64,000 bases of DNA from Linyphia triangularis (Eukaryota; Arthropoda; Arachnida; Araneae; Linyphiidae), in assembly GCA_963978545.1 (NCBI GenBank), contig OZ021727.1:49699385-49763384 (forward strand), read 5' to 3'. The translations under genes were made by a program, and so were the position numbers. The notes beneath the pieces are model-generated. The model ran no database searches, was not told the DNA's origin, and was given only the letters and a program-made list of their open reading frames with translations. This document shows, in pieces, positions 34,321 through 48,200 of this stretch (the first letter of the stretch is position 1; each line of letters begins with the position of its first letter).

Positions 34321-34885
34321 GGTTTTCATACTCGTTTAAACTGTAAAACAGCTTGTGCAGCAGCAGTACAGCTACTATGAAACGTTTATTTTCGTACTTT
34401 GTTACTCTTACATAGGAAAAACAACTTGTACAGATATCAGTCAACGGCTACGACAGAGCATTTCCTTTCGTACTTTGTAACCCATTCATAGGAAAAACGA
34501 TTTCTACAGACTTCTATCATCAGCATGTATGTCCCATTGTTATGTTTCCTTTCGTATTAGTACCTCTTAGATCAGAAAAACAGCATGAACATTTATCAAT
34601 CACCAACGTCAATGAAATGTTTCGTACAATGTATTTAGGAAAAACAGCATTTACATCAGTCAGATACTTCTACAATTCATTCTTTGTAACTTCCATGCAT
34701 AGGAAAAACAATATCTACAAAAATCAATCGACACCATCTATGCAATATTTCGATTCGTACTACTTTGTAAATCTGCTTAAGAAAAACAGCATGTACAGAT
34801 TTAGATCAATAATGTTTAATAAAATGTTTCCATTTATCCTTCCTACCTCTTGCATTGGGTAAAGCAACATGTACCTATTTAGTTC
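34321..34885 (+). repeat. Degenerate tandem array, eight units of 64-84 bp
   Basis: The phrase AGGAAAAACAGCATGTACAG or a diverged form recurs at about 34342, 34414, 34489, 34573, 34637, 34701, 34779 and 34859. Most units also contain TTTCGTACTTTGTAA before it and ATCAATCAC-like sequence after it. Spacing varies from 64 to 84 bp, so units have gained and lost bases. A 106-codon frame (34542-34862) crosses the array but is not periodic in a way that suggests a repeat protein. Confidence 0.75.
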
Positions 34886-37800
34886 TTGTTATTTCTAAAG
34901 TCTGAGCTTAATCGAAATATCTTATACATTTTTTTTGCTATTTAAAAGAATGATTATTCAAATATTATGTTACATCTCAAATACAATAATAAGTCTTTCA
35001 ATGCGTATAATTCAGTATCGACAGAAAAAAAAAGCATGTATACAGTTTTATTTTTTTATAAGACAACCATAAGTTATTTTGGGGTGACAATTTCTAAACT
35101 AAAAGAATGAATACTCAAATATTAAATTATTTTCTAAGAAGACATATCAAATTAAACATTGGGTACAGTTTGAATTTCAAACCTAAATGATAGCATACAA
35201 CTGAATATTTCCTTGAAATATTTTAGTATAGAAATTCGCAATAAGAATTTTTTTTTTTTTTTTTTTTTTTTTTTACTATAAGATAATATTTTATTGTATT
35301 ATCTCTGCTCATTGAAAGTTGTAGGCAATGGGCTTAAATGCTTAAAAATAAGAATTTATAACTAACTTGACCTTTAACTTAACTCTTGAAACTTGATTTA
35401 GAAAAGATAAATAATCAATAACAATAAATAATCAATAGCAAAATAAAAATATACCTCTCTTTACTTTCACAAAAATAGATAGACGCTGCCAAATCAAGAG
35501 CGAAATAAAATCAAAGAGGTATTTTCGAAAACTTCTTGAATTCATCGTTTCTTTTTTATTTATACTTTCCAAGAGCTTCGACAATTTCGTTTGACTTGCT
35601 TTTTTGCCAAAGATATTGATGAAAATTGACAACAGGATAGAGTATACTATATAACATATTTCGGATTTTCTTTCTCAACGAATTTCTCTTTCTTTTTTCT
35701 TTTTTTATGATATATAAGTAGCATTTTTACTTTCGATACTTGGCAATATGCAGTTTAAAATCGACTGGATAACAAACTACATTAAGGAATTCGGAGATGT
35801 TTTTAGTTGTTTTGTGTATAATGTACCATATGTCTTAAAGTATCAAAATATTTTTTATATATTTCCATACTAATTAATTCTATTATTAATTCAGTTCATC
35901 AAATATAAGCTACATTATTTATATCTAATTACCTCTATTTAAATTAAACTATGCATAGTTACCATTCTAACTAAATTAATCTTAAAATGTAAGGTCTAAT
36001 AATTTGAATAACATTAAAGAATTTTTTTTTATCTATGTATAAACAAATAAAAAATGTCTCAAAACGGCCTCTTTTTTTTTTTTTTTTTTTATACATTTGA
36101 AAATTAAAAGATCTACAACACTCTTCATTCAAGAAAATGTATGGGATTTAAAAGTTATGTTCAGAACTGCTATGTAAACCACAATTCAATCTTTTTTTAA
36201 GTTTTTGGAACCTAAAATTCATATAATTACTTTTGCAACACCTCTACAAAAAAAGTTATAAAGCATATCTTCCAATGTAGGATTTTCCAGTTTTTAAATT
36301 CATTTCCCAGAATTCACCAATATTTCTCTAATTATATATAGATTATTATTATTTTGTCTGATTCTAATAAAAATAATTGTATATTCACATAATAATTAAT
36401 ATTTAAAATGTAAATAAAATAACTTTTTAACTAACATATTAATTAAAGAAATTGTGAACTGATGGTATGAACATTTAGATTTCTTTATAACATTTATCTT
36501 ATTTAAGTATTAGGACTTTTATTTTACGACTACAATTATTTTTTTCAAAACTACCTACTGATCTACGAGTAACTGTTGCAAGTGTCATACAATAAGTATA
36601 GATAGATTTGTTTTCAGTATGGTGCATAAAAACTAAAAGTCTTTATTTTTAATAACTGTCAAAATATAATTAAGATAATTTGAACTAGGCACAAATTATG
36701 ACGAATCAAAAGGCGCAATAATTTTTGCCTACATATTTCCTCTATAATTCCATAAATTAGTTCTAATTTATAGGAATTTTTTTATCTTTTAAAATTCTTG
36801 GCATAGTAAAAAAAGAAATAGTGTAGTCAAAGAAATTTTATAAATCAAGAAATATGAGGTAATATTATTGTTTATTTACCTTCAATATTGAATACTATTT
36901 TTTTCCAATTGTCTTTTCATGTATATCATCGAATGTGTGCGTTTAATTTCAAGAAATCTAAATGTCTCAAGTACTTTTATTTCTTGAAATTTAATTTGGT
37001 CATCAACTCTCTAGAGCCAATAATAAATATAATTTAATATTTAAAAGTGGGAAATATATAGTTACTTTTTATAAAATCAAAAACTTTATGATCCTGCTAT
37101 AAAAATAAATATTAATTTTAAAAATATCATGCACGTATACTAAACTATAATCATAAATTTTTTAGTTATTCAATGCTCAATAATATTCCATTATAGCTTC
37201 TACACAGAAAATTTGTAATATTCGCAATGATTAAAAAATAGTTTCTTTGTATTTCTAAAAAAATTCATAAATAAATCTTTCAAATTTTTATAAATTTTTC
37301 ATGACAGCAATTTTAATTCTTTTTAAATATATTTACAGAAAACTAAAAATAATGTCTTGTTAATAACTATAAAAAAAATAGTAACTATAACTATAATACA
37401 ATATAGGATCCTGCATAATAAGGCTTGATGGATTGAACAGTAATAAATAATTTTTTTCCTACTTATAATCAACTCTAGGTTAATTCCATATATATTACGA
37501 TATCCCACTATTATCTCAACTTATATATAAAATAATGAATGAAAAATGCTTTCATGTGTGGTTGTCACATCTCATCGTTTCGTGACAGACAGAGAAACTC
37601 ACAAAGGTCCTTTATAGACATTAGACGTAAAACTCCCATGTGCGTGCATAAAGACACTTTTTCTTTGAGGTAAAGTGAGCTTGCTAAAATTAGAGAAAAA
37701 TAACAAAACTATAGCATATGCTACAACGGCATCCACTTTTTTACCTCCAATAACAACGTCAAGAAAACTATTATGGAAAAAGAATTATCAAGCTATAATA

Positions 37801-39056
37801 CAACCTTTGAAGCTAAGTAGGCTTTATTTATAGCACATTTAAAACGAATAAACATCATGTTTACTAATGTATGGTGAAAATGCAAGTAACAGTTTAATAT
37901 ATAACTTTTTTAGTAACTAAAAGTATCAACTTACTTTTTTGTTTAATAATTTACTTGAATACAACATTCCTATCGCCAGATCAATTGATTTAAGAAAATA
38001 ATTAGATTATTAGGAAAATTAACATGTGGTTATTAAACTTTAGATCTTCATTAAAAAGCTAAATTTACATTGTAAAATTGTCTTATTTAAAATTATTTGA
38101 AAATTCAAAAGTAATAAGTTACCTATTATTTTTTTTTCTAACTATATGCAGTATAGTAAAATTATAAAGATATTATTTTCTTTGTGTTTTTCATAGTATT
38201 TTGTTCATAGTATTTTCTTGTGCTTATCTTGCCTTATGAATAGATACTTGTAAGATATAATATTTCCTGTTCATCTTCAAATAAATCTATACAAAAAAGT
38301 GTTATTTGTGTATTATAGCATATTCAATATTGCAATTCATAAGTTATTTAAAATGATGTGTATTGCTTAAATATACGTTAAAGACTTGTTTTGGGGTTTG
38401 TTAAAAAACTTTTCTGCCAAAGTAAATGAAACTAAGTTAGTATCATACTTTCTGAAACACGTCGGTATTTTTTTTTTTTTTTCCTTTATAATAAAAATAC
38501 TTCTATACAAAGTCAAACATACGTGTTTCAAACTTATGCAGGAAAATTCTTTACTCTAAAATCTTATTCCATTAAATTGAATTCCTTACAAACTATTATT
38601 CCATTTAATTCAATTGCTTTGACGTAACTTCTAAAAAAAATTCTTGAAGAATGCTCCGAGATGTAGCCAAATAAATTTAATAAAATATTTTAAACTCATA
38701 AATGTCAAAGATTGTTTAGAAGAGTTTTGGCATCTTTCTTTATATATCAAATCATCTTTCATTAAAATGTTTAAAAGAATTAGATTTTGTAGAATGTATA
38801 TATATATATGGCTGGAAATTTACATACTATAATTTTTCATGCTTTGCCAGAACTATTCGTCAAAGTAAACAGGAATACTCTATGAAAAAGGGGAAATTTT
38901 AATTAAAGAGACCTGCATTGAATAATCACTTTCTTTGTCCTTTACACTTTTTGTACCTAAAAAATGTGCCTAAACTTACATAAAAATATCTATAACTTAA
39001 TTGAACTTATCTCCTAAATTATTAATCATGTTAAACTGATCCTATAAATTATAGGA
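34886..39056. other. Very AT-rich non-coding stretch
   Basis: No gene seen in about 4.2 kb. T runs occur at 35250-35274, 36071-36090 and about 38468-38482. Composition is among the most A/T-rich of the window. Confidence 0.55.
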
Positions 39057-39618
<562 letters not shown>

Positions 39619-40628
39619 TTGTTCGCGTTAACCGAATTTCATTTTAAACGAATAAATTAACGTTAAGTTTTAAGTACGTAGAACTGCTTACTTCGCGTTT
39701 AACGGAATTCCATGTCAAACGATTTCGCATTAAGGTAGTAGTCTGGTAACTTGGGTTCAAAAAATCGAAAAAAAAAAATGTCTTAATTTGAAAGTACAAT
39801 GTCTTGAGAATATACTGTAAAAATTTCAGACAGAAATTCGAAATATTTCGGGAGTTATAACGAGTTTCCTAGAGCGCCTCGTAGTCCAACCTTTAACGTC
39901 GACCGGCAGCTGCAACAGCTTGGACCCTTCTATTGTTTGCGCTTTTAGTATATTTAAGTTAAAATTCACAGTACTCTGTTAGTATTTGATCGTACGTTGA
40001 CACGTAAGCATCTAAGATGGATAGGAAAGGGGAAAAAAACGTGGTATGAAAAGTCCTGGAGATCCAGGCATTAACCGCGTTTTTCACAAAACATTGTTTT
40101 TCTGGTCGGCCCGGGTCCTAACTTTTTTTCTACTGAACCGATTGCTTTCAAATTTTAACAGGCTGTTCTACACACTTATAGTTCTCGTCGGTACTAACGA
40201 GAATTTTTTTCACCCATAACTTTTTAATTTTACAACCCTTTCTTTGCTAAAATAAAAGGACTTTTTTTTTCAAAGTCCGCCATTTTGTTATTTACCCTTG
40301 AAATTTAACTTCAGTAGTTCCGACCAGAATGACATGTCTATAGATTAAAAATAATCAAGAATATTTGATTTCAGATAACATCAAGAGCCAAAATCACCCG
40401 GGCCACCCACGTGCATTTTTTTTTTAGGTTCCAACTTCGAGTGACAATAATAATAGTAATAAACTATTAAATTTTTTCAAATAATTTTTTTTTTTTATAT
40501 TTTCAATATGTAAATAAAAACACTCTAAATATTCAAGATAATTCATTTTCCTATAAAAAACCACCCTCCAAAGAAGTCATGAAAATAGGCATAAGTTACC
40601 AGACTACAACCTTAACAGGGTTTGACTG
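39619..40628 (-). mobile_element. Pogo/Tigger-like terminus split by a nested insertion
   Basis: Read on the minus strand, 40628-40616 gives CAGTCAAACCCTG. After removal of the nested element it continues TTAATGCGAAATCGTTTGAC (39733 downward) and GTTAAACGCGAAGTAAGCAG. This CAGTCAAACC...TTAANGCGAA style is that of pogo/Tigger termini. A subterminal repeat of GCGTTAACCGAATTTCAT (about 39625) and GCGTTTAACGGAATTCCAT (about 39696) supports this. TA follows the end at 40629-40630. The other end is not seen and may lie beyond or within the TTA array. Confidence 0.5.
39734..40611. mobile_element. Non-autonomous DNA element, TTAA target, 878 bp
   Basis: The left end GGTAGTAGTCTGGTAACTT (39734-39752) and the reverse complement of the right end (40593-40611) match at 18 of 19 positions. 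TTAA flanks both sides (39730-39733 and 40612-40615), the target duplication typical of the piggyBac superfamily. The interior has no open frame of useful length. A short piece, ATGGATAGGAAAGGGG at about 40016, could be the relic of a transposase start. It is therefore a deletion derivative or MITE mobilised in trans. The exact TTAA copies suggest a fairly clean insertion. Confidence 0.85.
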
Positions 40629-40630
40629 TA

Positions 40631-43600
40631 TTTGCAAACACCACTATTATTATTATTCAACACTTATATTACATAAATAGGTGCGTTTTTCTCAAACAAG
40701 GCTATGAAGTTTTTTTACCAAGTAATTAAATTTTACTGACGGGCAAAAACGTTGTGAGGATCATTCATCAATCATACCTTTAACTGAAAATGAAATCTAA
40801 TTCCACTAAAAACTCTTCCACTTCTCTTACTCAAAAAGTGAAATGAAGGTATAATGAATAATAAACAGCAATAAATGGGCTTGCATATAACATAATCACT
40901 CTAATGATTTGATCTAACGACATAATGTCTGGAACTTGTGCAATTGATAATGAGTTTAAATCTTTAATGAAAGCTTAGTAATTACTCGGAAAATGAAAGT
41001 GATTAAAGCATTAAAATTAAAGGAGACTGCAATTTTCTCTCAATGCAGGAGGCAAGAGAATCTTTAGTTACCTTTGTAGTTAAAGTATTTTTATTTCTCT
41101 TCATTAAGATTAGAAGTATTTTTGAAAAAATTCCTATAAAATACCCAGCAATTAAGAGTCTCATACTTTGGCATACATATATAATTAATTTTAATATTAA
41201 ATTCAGGTGCACAATACCTTTTCAATTAAATTATTCCTTTCTCCAAAATTAGCATTAAATGTGGATGATGAAAACTGCCGTATAAAGTCTACTATCTCGC
41301 ATTGTCGAAAAACAACAATAATTATTTTATTTGTGTTGCTGTTTACACTTATTTAGTAGATTTTAGTTTAGATTGGATTTTTTGAGAATTTTCCATAACA
41401 AAAACTACAAAAAAACTTTACTGTGCAAAAAAATATTTAAGTGAATATCCATTTGAAAAAGGGAAAGGCCATATCTTTCAAATGAAAAATTATATGCATT
41501 AATGTGAGTATTGCTTTGATAATTATATATTTGCGAAGTTGTTTTATTTCCTGTCTATTAAAAACAGTAATGTTAAACATAACTAAATCCTCAATGATAT
41601 ATTTACATTTTCTATTTTATAAGCTGTATAATACTTGCATTCAATTCCTTTTAAATTAATTATAAATAAAAACTAGATTTAAAACTGTTTAAATTTTGTT
41701 TACTTGTGGAAACAATGACAGTAGAAAAATAAAATCCATAAATAAATTTTATTTATTTTCAACATACAAAATTTTGTATAATATACATATAATGATATAG
41801 TAGTCAGTAAACTATTAAATTAAATGTATGCAATAAACGATTTTATATTTAATTTAGACACAACTTTGCAAACAAGCTTTTAACAAAACAAAAAAAAAAG
41901 CATTGATAGAAGGATATTTAAATCTACACATGTATTTACCCCATCTAAGAGTAAGGTAAGAAAGCTGACAACGAATTGTTCATTCTTTGTCAAATAAGAC
42001 AATCTTTATCGAAGCAGTGAAGCAGAATTTCCTCAGTGAAACATCTAGGCATCCAACATGCTATTTTCTTCTCCTTGCATGTATCCTTCATTCTTTGAAC
42101 GATAAAACTATCTCTCCCTAGTCGCTCAAAATGTCACTCAAGTGTTGCCGAGCGAAAGAGACGTTATTCGGAAAACTGTACATTTCCACTAAAAGTAAAA
42201 ATGTATCAGAAACAGTGTTGAACACTCTGAAAACAAGGAAAAGAAGCGCAAGACAGGCATCAAGAGTGACATGGAACGTCGGAGTGCCGATGTTTGAGAT
42301 TGAAAAAAAAAATAACGTTTCTCTGCTTTTTTATAGGATAATAATGCCAATTGTAGAATTAATGTGTATCTAATAAAGAAAGGCGTAGCTTCAGCTGTCC
42401 CGATGGGAAAAAATGGAATTGAAAGTTTGGGAAACTTGCGTTCACTTAAATTTTTACAATTTTGATTAAAATAATTATACCATAATTTGCGAATGGCACG
42501 CATCACAAAGGAAAATTCTCCTCTCATTTTTTCCATGATTTAAACAATTAATTGCATATTTAGGGATAGTAAATTTACTACTATACTAACCTAAAAAAAA
42601 CTATTTTGGGTTTTGGTATGAAAATATAAATCTGGCATCGAGAATGGCGCTAACTACGAGAACACAAGTATTAATAATAAAACTATAGTTCAGTAAATCC
42701 GAACTTTTTCATTGGATACATAAAGAATATTGCAAAATATTTATCAATGGGAGCTCTTTTCGAATTCTCAAACCTTCATGTATGAAATACTTGCATTGAT
42801 TGTTAGGAAAGGAATTTAATGGTTATAAATAGTATTCTTTATTAAATAAAATACCACCAGATAACTCGTGTTTTATAATCGACCAGTTTTGGGAATTTTA
42901 AAGGTTACAATACTTTTTATCAATTTATCTATTTCAGAAAAGCACAAAATTTTAAATCCAAAAATATAATTTAATTTTTAGTGATGATATATAAAAATAA
43001 TTTTACATGTGTATTTAAATATACATTTTGAAACTGTACACATAATATCATGTTTTCCCAAGCAATAAAGATTTTCAGTATTTCGTATATTTACTCTGAC
43101 AATCGATCTTCCCTAGAAAAATATTTACACAATCATTCCAAACCTCCTCCCATGAAAGCAATTTGATATCAAGTACTTTCCTCCATCTCGCACAAAACAA
43201 AGAAATAATCCGAAACCCTTCATTTTCATCAAACCGAAACACTAACCAAGAGAAACACATTTCGTAGCCATTTCCTCCTTACTCCATGTGTCCCGACATT
43301 ACCGAACTGAAACCACAAAGACATTAACCCAGGGGAATCGGACCAGCAAGATCTCAAGAAATCAAGTGCTGCTTTTCCTTTTAACGTTGATCTTAACGGG
43401 CGTCAGGAAACTAGTGGTTTCTCCAACTGTCCCACCATCTTGGTGGTTCTATCACCCAAGGAAAATGGCCGATTCGTCCTGTTAAGGCTGCGGAAGCCAT
43501 TTATAAAAGGAACGAACTAGCAGCAGCTGGCTCAATGCCGACCGTATGTAATTTCTCCCTTTGGGGGTGTTTGGGGGAATGGGTTGCATTTTTCTTTTTA

Positions 43601-44038
43601 AAGATGGTGTATGTGCGGGTTCGGTTTATTTACCACAAATATAATAACTTGGGATAAAATGTTGGACATTTATGAACTGTGTACTCTAAAATCTGTGTTT
43701 CGACTTTACAATTTCAGTATTGATGGTGTTTACAAAATATTTATGTTTTGATATTTATGATAATTAAAGAACTAAATGTAAAAAGCTGTCATGTTTTATA
43801 GGTTTTCGATAAGAAAAAATCTTTTTCAGTTTTAGCCATTCAATTATCCCAATTCATCATAATTTTTAAAAAAAAGTTTTTTAAAAAAAAAGAACTTAAC
43901 ACAATTTTGATATCTAAATACTGTAAATGCATAAATTTAAATATGTATGATGTCTCAGTAACAGGGCTATAAATTTGTAGTAGGGGTAAGATTCACCCTG
44001 TAGACTTAAAACAACATAAAAATGCAGGGTTGAAAATA
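40631..44038. other. Non-coding stretch with an island at 43070-43560
   Basis: Overlapping short frames at 42131-42373 (+) and 42189-42536 (-) show no recognisable domain. A less AT-rich island at about 43070-43560 contains C-rich and G-rich phrases but no clear coding frame. Confidence 0.5.
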
Positions 44039-45297
44039 TTGGGTCTACCAAAAAGTTCTGCCCGCTTTTAGAATAAAACAAAATACAAATTTTTCTTACT
44101 ATCAATAAATTTTATTAATTGATCTAATTGCCATTATTATTAACGACTTCTTACCAGCGTGAGGGCAATTTGTAGGTCCTATTTTTGAAAAATGTCTCAT
44201 TTTTTGAAGTGAAAAATTTAACCAGTGCTGGTTTGACATCTTCTTCATTTTTTAATTTTTTGCATTTTAAAATTTGGTAAGGACAAAAACAAGTGATAGT
44301 CGGATTGCGTAAACTCTGGGGAATATGATGGGTGCAACAGAATTTCCCAGCCTGGTTCTGCAATTTTTCGATGAGTCTTCAAAGCATCATGTGGCCCTAG
44401 CGATGCAGTATGATTTACTTCATATTGAGCATCGCCGACCTCTTTTCTTGGGCTGGTGTCTTTAAATTATTCAGTTGTTGACAATATTTCTCCGAATTGA
44501 ACTTTTCGTTCAGTTTTAAAAGCTCATAATGTATTGGTCCTCGAATATCCCACCATATACACAACATTCTCTTATTCAGAATCAAATTTGGTTTAGAGGT
44601 GGAAAGGCTGTATTTGTCAGGTTCACAATATGCCTTTTTCCTTAAAATGTTTTCATAAGTAATCCACTTTTCATCTCCAGTTTTCATCCTTCAAGTAGGT
44701 CTCGAATTTGTTCCAAGCATGCAGAGATGTGCATGAGACGACTCGTTCATCCAAATTCTTCTGACTTAATTCATGTAGCACCCATCTTGAAAATTTCCAC
44801 ACCAATCCTATCTTCCAAATATGGTCTGAAATGGTTTGCCTCTAGCGATCTCCGATGTTATCAGAAAAGGATCTTGCTCCAACTTGATCTTAACAACATC
44901 GTCGTCGATCAAAGATGGTCGCCCAGAAAGTGGCTTATCAGAAAAGATCGAAATCACCTGTTTCAAATTTTTCTAACCATCTTCTGTATGTCCTATCAGA
45001 AACTGTACCTTCACCAAACACTTTCAATAAATTTCTACATGCTTCTGTAGCATTTCTTTCTTATTGAAATTCGTATAAAATACAGTGGTGTAAATGAACT
45101 TTATTAGTAGCCATGGATACATTATTGCTTCACACTTAAGACTAACGTGAATCAACTTTGTTTTAGCTAATTTGCAATGTCAGTATGTATATACATTATG
45201 CGATAACAATAGAAGGTCGAACATGCGCCAAATAACACATGTGCTTATGTGTCGAAAATTATTGTCAGAAGCGGACAGAATTTTCCGTTAGACCCGA
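44039..45297 (-). mobile_element. Degenerate mariner transposon
   Basis: A 1259-bp unit flanked by TA (44037-44038 and 45298-45299). Its left end TTGGGTCTACC and, after an A/G-rich stretch, TTCTGCCCGCTTTT match the reverse complement of the right end (TCGGGTCTAAC... TTCTGTCCGCTTCT) at 24 of 32 positions. The length is typical of mariner. It carries a minus-strand transposase pseudogene. TIR mismatches, stops and frameshifts show an old, immobile copy. Confidence 0.92.
44124..45114 (-). pseudogene. Mariner transposase, broken
   Basis: It would read from ATG at 45114-45112 (MATNKVHLHHCILYEFQ, the usual mariner N-terminus) to about 44124. Recognisable blocks in order on the minus strand are GEGTVSDRTYRRWLEKF (helix-turn-helix region), LVWKFSRWVLHELSQKNLDE, TGDEKWITYENI with the first catalytic Asp (open frame 44415-44687), a region near 44400, and a C-terminus with VKPALVKFFTSKNETFFKN and YKLPSRW. 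Several stops and frameshifts interrupt it. At the expected second catalytic Asp the best reading is H-T-A-S-L-G-P-H, and at the third it is S-P-E, so two of the three catalytic aspartates appear lost. The length of about 330 codons fits the family. Confidence 0.88.
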
Positions 45298-48200
45298 TAA
45301 AACCACTACTAATTTAAATGATTTACAGATTAAAGTACAATGAATAACTTAACTTGAATCCCATTACTTCTACACCTGAAATAAAGCTAATAACAGTTAG
45401 TGGAAACTTAATGCCAACACTATAATGGAAAATCAAAACTGAACTTACCAAGATTGAACTTCTTCACATAACCAAGTCAATTCTTTTTTTACGTAACCCT
45501 AACTCATTAAAATTCAAATAAAAAAATTTAATTATTCATTTTAGAATCGAAAATAAATAACTTAACTTATTAAATAAAATAATTTATGTATTTAGTGTTT
45601 CTGATGTTTTCTACGCACACTAAGACATGCTCATGTTGAAAAAGGCTTTACATTGCTATGTGATTTTGATTCAACTGTGTGCATCCTTCCCTTTTCCAAA
45701 TTATCTCTGATACTGTGACATTCCATAAAAAGTTTTTTTTTCTTTTTCATATAACAGTTTTGACAAATTATGATATATAATCGAGAATAGTAATCGAAAT
45801 ATGTATTTAAGTACTAATAACATAGTTAAGTTTATTTCTACCACTTGTCTCAAAATGTAGATATTTCTTGAATGTAATTCAGTAATTGTGTTTTCTATTG
45901 GCACATTCCCAGGAATAAGTATTTCAAAACCTCTTAGTTTTATGAATAAAAGTTTAAAAATTTATTATTTGAATAATTATTGATTTATAATTATTTTGTT
46001 AGACAAAATATTTTACATTTTTATTTCTAGTAAACCACTTGGTAATACTATTCTGTTTTCTGAACACATTTTTAATGTTAGAGGGAAACCACATTTATTT
46101 GTACTGAATGAAAATATCCTTTAAATTTCCAGCTAACACTACCATCAACATGACTGTTTTGTATGAAATGTATTACTACGTAAATATTATAAACAAAAGT
46201 AGTTTCATGTTCACATTATAAAAGTGTCTTTAAATTGAAATGTAAATAAAACTCTAACGTAATTCTACTCACAAGCCATTACTCCAAAAAAGCCTTTGAT
46301 TCACAAAATACGCTATAAACGTCCAACAACAACAAAAAATAGCACATCCAATGGCATTAAATGCACAGCAAACATATAAGATACAATCTAAATTCCACTA
46401 TGTCCTAGTAACAAATAAAAAACAGAGAACAACAAAATAACGATTCTTTCTCCGATCCAAACGATCAGCAAAAACAGCACCACCGAATTGCTAATCCAGC
46501 CCAAAAACCATCACTTTCCCTAATCCTTTATCCAAACAGGTACAAAACCTGTGTGGTTTGGAAATCCAGCCTTTCTGCCTCCAAAGTCTCCAAGGCTTCT
46601 ACTTTCATCAATTCTACTTGGAGACACGCCTGGATTTCTTTTTTTTTACCTGCTGTGTGTATGTATATATATATAGATAGATTTCGCTAAAAGGTAAACA
46701 AAGGGATTTTTGGATGCCTCGGGAGAGGATTTATCCGAGATCACGTGGCATCCGTATTCCTGATCGGTGCTCTGGGATTGGATATGAGATTGAGAGTGAG
46801 GGCTGGATTTAGAGGGAAAGGAAAAACAACCTTTTTCTACAATGGTTGTGATCCTTATTGTTTCGGGACGCTGCTTTTGTGTTGCTAGAATGTGAAATGA
46901 AAATAAAATTATCCAAAAGTTTTGTAGTATTTGTGTGTATATATGTAGGGAGGTGGATTAATATCTGAATTTAGAAATTAATTGTAAAAAATTGTATCTT
47001 TTTATCTAAAAATTTAAATATGATTATTTTCAAAAGTTCTTCGTCGTATTAAATTCGTCTTAATATTTTTCATGATCATAACACAATTAGACAAATTACC
47101 TTTTGTTTAACTTTTCAAACAAAAGATGATTTACAAAAATTAAATACATTTTCGATAAATAATCTCATTAGATTTAATATATTTTAAGTTCTGAAATAGT
47201 AATATTTCTTAAAATATTCTCTTTGTAGAAAGTATCAATTATAATATTAAACAGATTGGAAACAGTTAATAATATTCTAACTTAGACATATCATGAAAAT
47301 ATAAGTAACCAAAAGTTGTAATGATTATTTTACAATGTAGATAATGAAATTATTTTATGTTTTTTTAATCCCTCTCAATTTTAAATCTTCGAGCGTCTTT
47401 AATTCAAAACTTTAAAGCAAAAACATTTAGATTTATTCAACAAATATTTAACAATAGAAATGTAAAAATTACTTTTGTAAATATTAAGCAAAAAAATTCA
47501 ATCTGTTTGTATCTGAAACATTTTATCTTTTTTTTTTTTTTTTTTACATTAATGTAACATAAATAAACACCTACTGGTTTAAAAATAATATGCAATTAAT
47601 ATTACAGATTTATTAACAAGATTGGAAAAGTGTCAAATATTCGCAATTGATTATAATTTCAGCATTTAAAATTTGCGGGTATTAAAATTGACTTCCATTG
47701 CTATAATTTTTCTTATCAAATAATTTAATCATTTATTACTTTTACTTGGGCATTATAAAACAAAATTGCTTCGTTAACATTTCTTATTCGTAATGAGAGA
47801 GCATTCTATGTTGATTTGAAGTACCAATCAACCTCTTGATTAGCTATTCTAAAATATTTAGCAAGATTTTTCTAAATAGGTCACTCAATTCTTCTGTAAA
47901 AGCATTCTAAACGGCTAAGCTCTCTCCATAGAATAACAAGCACTCATTTGCAGGCACAAATGCGCTCCCCAAAGTAATAGGCAAACAAATTAGCCATTCC
48001 AAAGAAGAAAACCTATTCTGGAGCGTCTTCTTTGATTTGCAAAATAACAGTCTATAATCTCCACGATGCTCAGTACTTTGTGGATTTAAGAAAGTGGTCT
48101 GATTAAGTCCTTGCTCCACTCATTATAATAAACTCTTTTTTTCTTTTGATCGTGAAATTTCCATTATTAAGTATGCTGCGAGCGGCTGATCCTGAGTTAT

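Noticed and set aside
34542..34862. 106-codon open frame
   Set aside because: It crosses a degenerate tandem array whose unit length changes by amounts that are not multiples of three, so a repeat protein is not supported.
44727..45050. 107-codon plus-strand frame
   Set aside because: It is the antisense shadow of the mariner transposase.
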